From contig NZ_CP075691.1 in assembly GCF_020026305.1 (NCBI RefSeq), positions 496,001 to 560,000 of the forward strand: a stretch of 64,000 bases of DNA. The letters are read 5' to 3'. The first letter of the stretch is position 1, and the number at the start of each line of letters is the position of its first letter. A model generated the notes under the pieces. That model saw nothing but the letters and a program-made list of their open reading frames with translations. It was not told the DNA's origin and did no database searches. This document shows positions 62,857 through 64,000 of this stretch, in pieces. The stretch comes from Streptomyces sp. 135 (GTDB lineage Bacteria; Actinomycetota; Actinomycetes; Streptomycetales; Streptomycetaceae). The position numbers and the translations under genes are program-made.

Positions 62857-63750
62857 CTATCGGGCGAGCGACACGAGCTTGTCCGGATTGCGGATGATGT
62901 AAATGTTCTGGATCAGTCCCTCGGCCGCGTCCACCTGGAAGACGCTGTCGGGCTTGCCGTCGACCAGCAGGAGCAGGCACTCGGCGCCGTTGAGTTCGAC
63001 GAAGCGGAATTCCAGCTCGGCCCCGGGGGCCGCCACACCCTTGGCGGCGACGCCGCGCAGGAAGCGGCCCACCTTGTCGGCGCTCTCCAGGACGCGCAGC
63101 GGCGCCTTGGCCTTGCCGCCGCTGTCGCCGACCAGCCGGACGTCCGGGGCGAGCAGCGACATCAGCCCACTGAGGTCGCCCTCCGACGCGGCGGCGAGGA
63201 ACCGCTCGGTCAGGTCGCGGCGCTCGGCGGGGTCCACCTCGTAGCGCGGGCGGCCCGCCTCGACGTGCTTGCGAGCCCGCCCGGCGAGCTGGCGCACCGC
63301 GGCCTCGCTGCGGTCCAGGGTGAGCGCGATCTCTGCGAACGGGAAGCCGAACGCCTCCCGGAGCACGAAGACGGCCCGCTCCAGGGGTGAGAGGGACTCC
63401 AGGACGACGAGGACCGCCAGGGAGACCGACTCGGCGAGCACGGCACGCTCGGCGGTGTCGGGCACCGTGGGGCCGAAGTCGGTGACGTAGGGCTCGGGGA
63501 GCCAGGGACCCACGTACGCCTCGCGGCGGGACTGCACATGGCGCAGCCGGTCGATGGCGAGGCGTGTGGTGACGCGCACCAAGTAGGCGCGCGGTTCGCG
63601 CACTTGGCCGTGGTCGGCGGCGGACCAGCGAAGCCAGGCTTCTTGGACGACATCCTCCGCGTCGGCCACGCGGCCGAGCATGCGGTAGGCGACGCCCATC
63701 AGGACGGGGCGGTGCTCTTCGAAGACATCGGTCACGCTCTCGGTAGCCAC
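62857..63750 (-). CDS. ECF41-family RNA polymerase sigma factor, second in window
   Basis: About 297 residues. Region 2 (VLMGVAYRMLGRVADAEDVVQEAWLRW), the linker signature WLPEPYV, region 4 (LSPLERAVFVLREAFGFPFAEIALTLDRSEAAVRQ), then a SnoaL-like extension with GDSGGKAKAPLR and RNPDKLVSLA at the very end. It differs clearly from the copy at 44373. GTG 63750 is chosen; longer starts to 63840 are possible. It is divergent from a gene starting at 63952, probably its partner enzyme and target. Confidence 0.92.
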   Translation of the reverse strand: MATESVTDVFEEHRPVLMGVAYRMLGRVADAEDVVQEAWLRWSAADHGQVREPRAYLVRVTTRLAIDRLRHVQSRREAYVGPWLPEPYVTDFGPTVPDTAERAVLAESVSLAVLVVLESLSPLERAVFVLREAFGFPFAEIALTLDRSEAAVRQLAGRARKHVEAGRPRYEVDPAERRDLTERFLAAASEGDLSGLMSLLAPDVRLVGDSGGKAKAPLRVLESADKVGRFLRGVAAKGVAAPGAELEFRFVELNGAECLLLLVDGKPDSVFQVDAAEGLIQNIYIIRNPDKLVSLAR

Positions 63751-63951
63751 CGTTCCATCCCAACTCACGGCGCACCCTCTGTCCAGCGGAAACGGGTGCG
63801 GCGCGCAGCACATGGACGGCGGGCCCGACCATCGCGCCAAGGACGGACGGCCGGCCTCTTGAAGTGCGGCCTACTGAACGGTAATTGTTGCTGACAACGC
63901 GTCTAACACAGGTGAGCATTCCGTCGCCCCGCGGCGGGGACAGGAGCAGTC

Positions 63952-64000
63952 ATGGCCGCAGAGGTGTCCTTCAGCGTCGCGTCGTCCGACGGCCCGCGCA
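63952..64000 (+). CDS. Gene start cut by window end
   Basis: ATG at 63952 with GGGACAGGAG before it opens a frame reading AAEVSFSVASSDGPR to the window edge. Too short to identify. Divergent from an ECF41 sigma factor gene, it might be the oxidoreductase, decarboxylase or epimerase usually paired with that class. Confidence 0.5.
   Translation, partial: MAAEVSFSVASSDGPR

Overview
The window is chromosomal DNA from a Streptomyces-type actinomycete. The evidence is very high GC with GC-ending codons, GTG and TTG starts, strong GGAGG ribosome sites, a subtilisin-inhibitor-like secreted protein, an XRE/DUF397 pair, DUF574-type methyltransferase, two ECF41 sigma factors, an actinobacterial MurT/GatD pair, and rare TTA codons confined to two genes. 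No rRNA, intact tRNA, CRISPR array, intact transposase or secondary-metabolite cluster was found.

Layout. 1-13 kb: acetyltransferase (5' cut), acyl-CoA dehydrogenase divergent from a TetR regulator over a perfect palindrome, peptide deformylase divergent from murT-gatD (lipid II amidation), pfkA, a CtaG-type oxidase assembly protein, a 52-residue membrane peptide, a protease inhibitor, a PlsC-type acyltransferase, an epimerase with a YbaK deacylase, and a secreted tripeptidyl aminopeptidase. 12.7-16.3 kb is accessory: remains of two ANTAR regulators, a membrane-anchored Mrr-like nuclease, a secreted DNase-I-fold protein and a methyltransferase. 16.2-21 kb: complete urease operon ureABCFGD on the minus strand. 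21-25.7 kb: TetR with a membrane permease over a duplicated 20-bp site, an orphan Phd/YefM antitoxin, a damaged deaminase, HxlR divergent from RidA, and a solitary clpP with a small partner.

26-33 kb: cyclic di-AMP riboswitch ahead of an NlpC/P60 hydrolase, an RsbW-like ATPase / XRE (with TTA codon) / DUF397 signalling module, and biotin synthesis (bioF divergent from bioBAD). 33-43 kb: a 0.6-kb degenerate tandem array, methyltransferase, VOC protein, a Fic/Doc-like toxin with RHH antitoxin, an ABC ATPase with FtsX-type permease, F420-type oxidoreductase, GNAT, and two overlapping CNNM/CorC-type transporters behind a leader that may fold. 43-46.5 kb: FAD oxidoreductase, ECF41 sigma factor and an SDR gene carrying a single in-frame amber codon. 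46.7-58.5 kb: SGNH hydrolase, purB, a diaminopimelate decarboxylase, GNAT, then mutA-mutB-meaB-hydroxyisobutyryl-CoA hydrolase, a methylmalonyl-CoA/valine catabolic operon.

58.5-64 kb: a TTA-containing orphan, a histidine kinase pseudogene, a ROK regulator, a 222-bp tandem repeat, a HutC-type GntR regulator with a DasR-like operator on its own promoter, and a second ECF41 sigma factor divergent from a gene cut by the window end.

Main themes worth following: four independent intergenic tandem-repeat arrays (13, 14, about 37 and 222 bp units), the degenerate Fic-like toxin system, two TTA-bearing genes, and recently broken regulators (histidine kinase, GAF-ANTAR, SDR). I did not find a large unknown system; the novel candidates are small and local.
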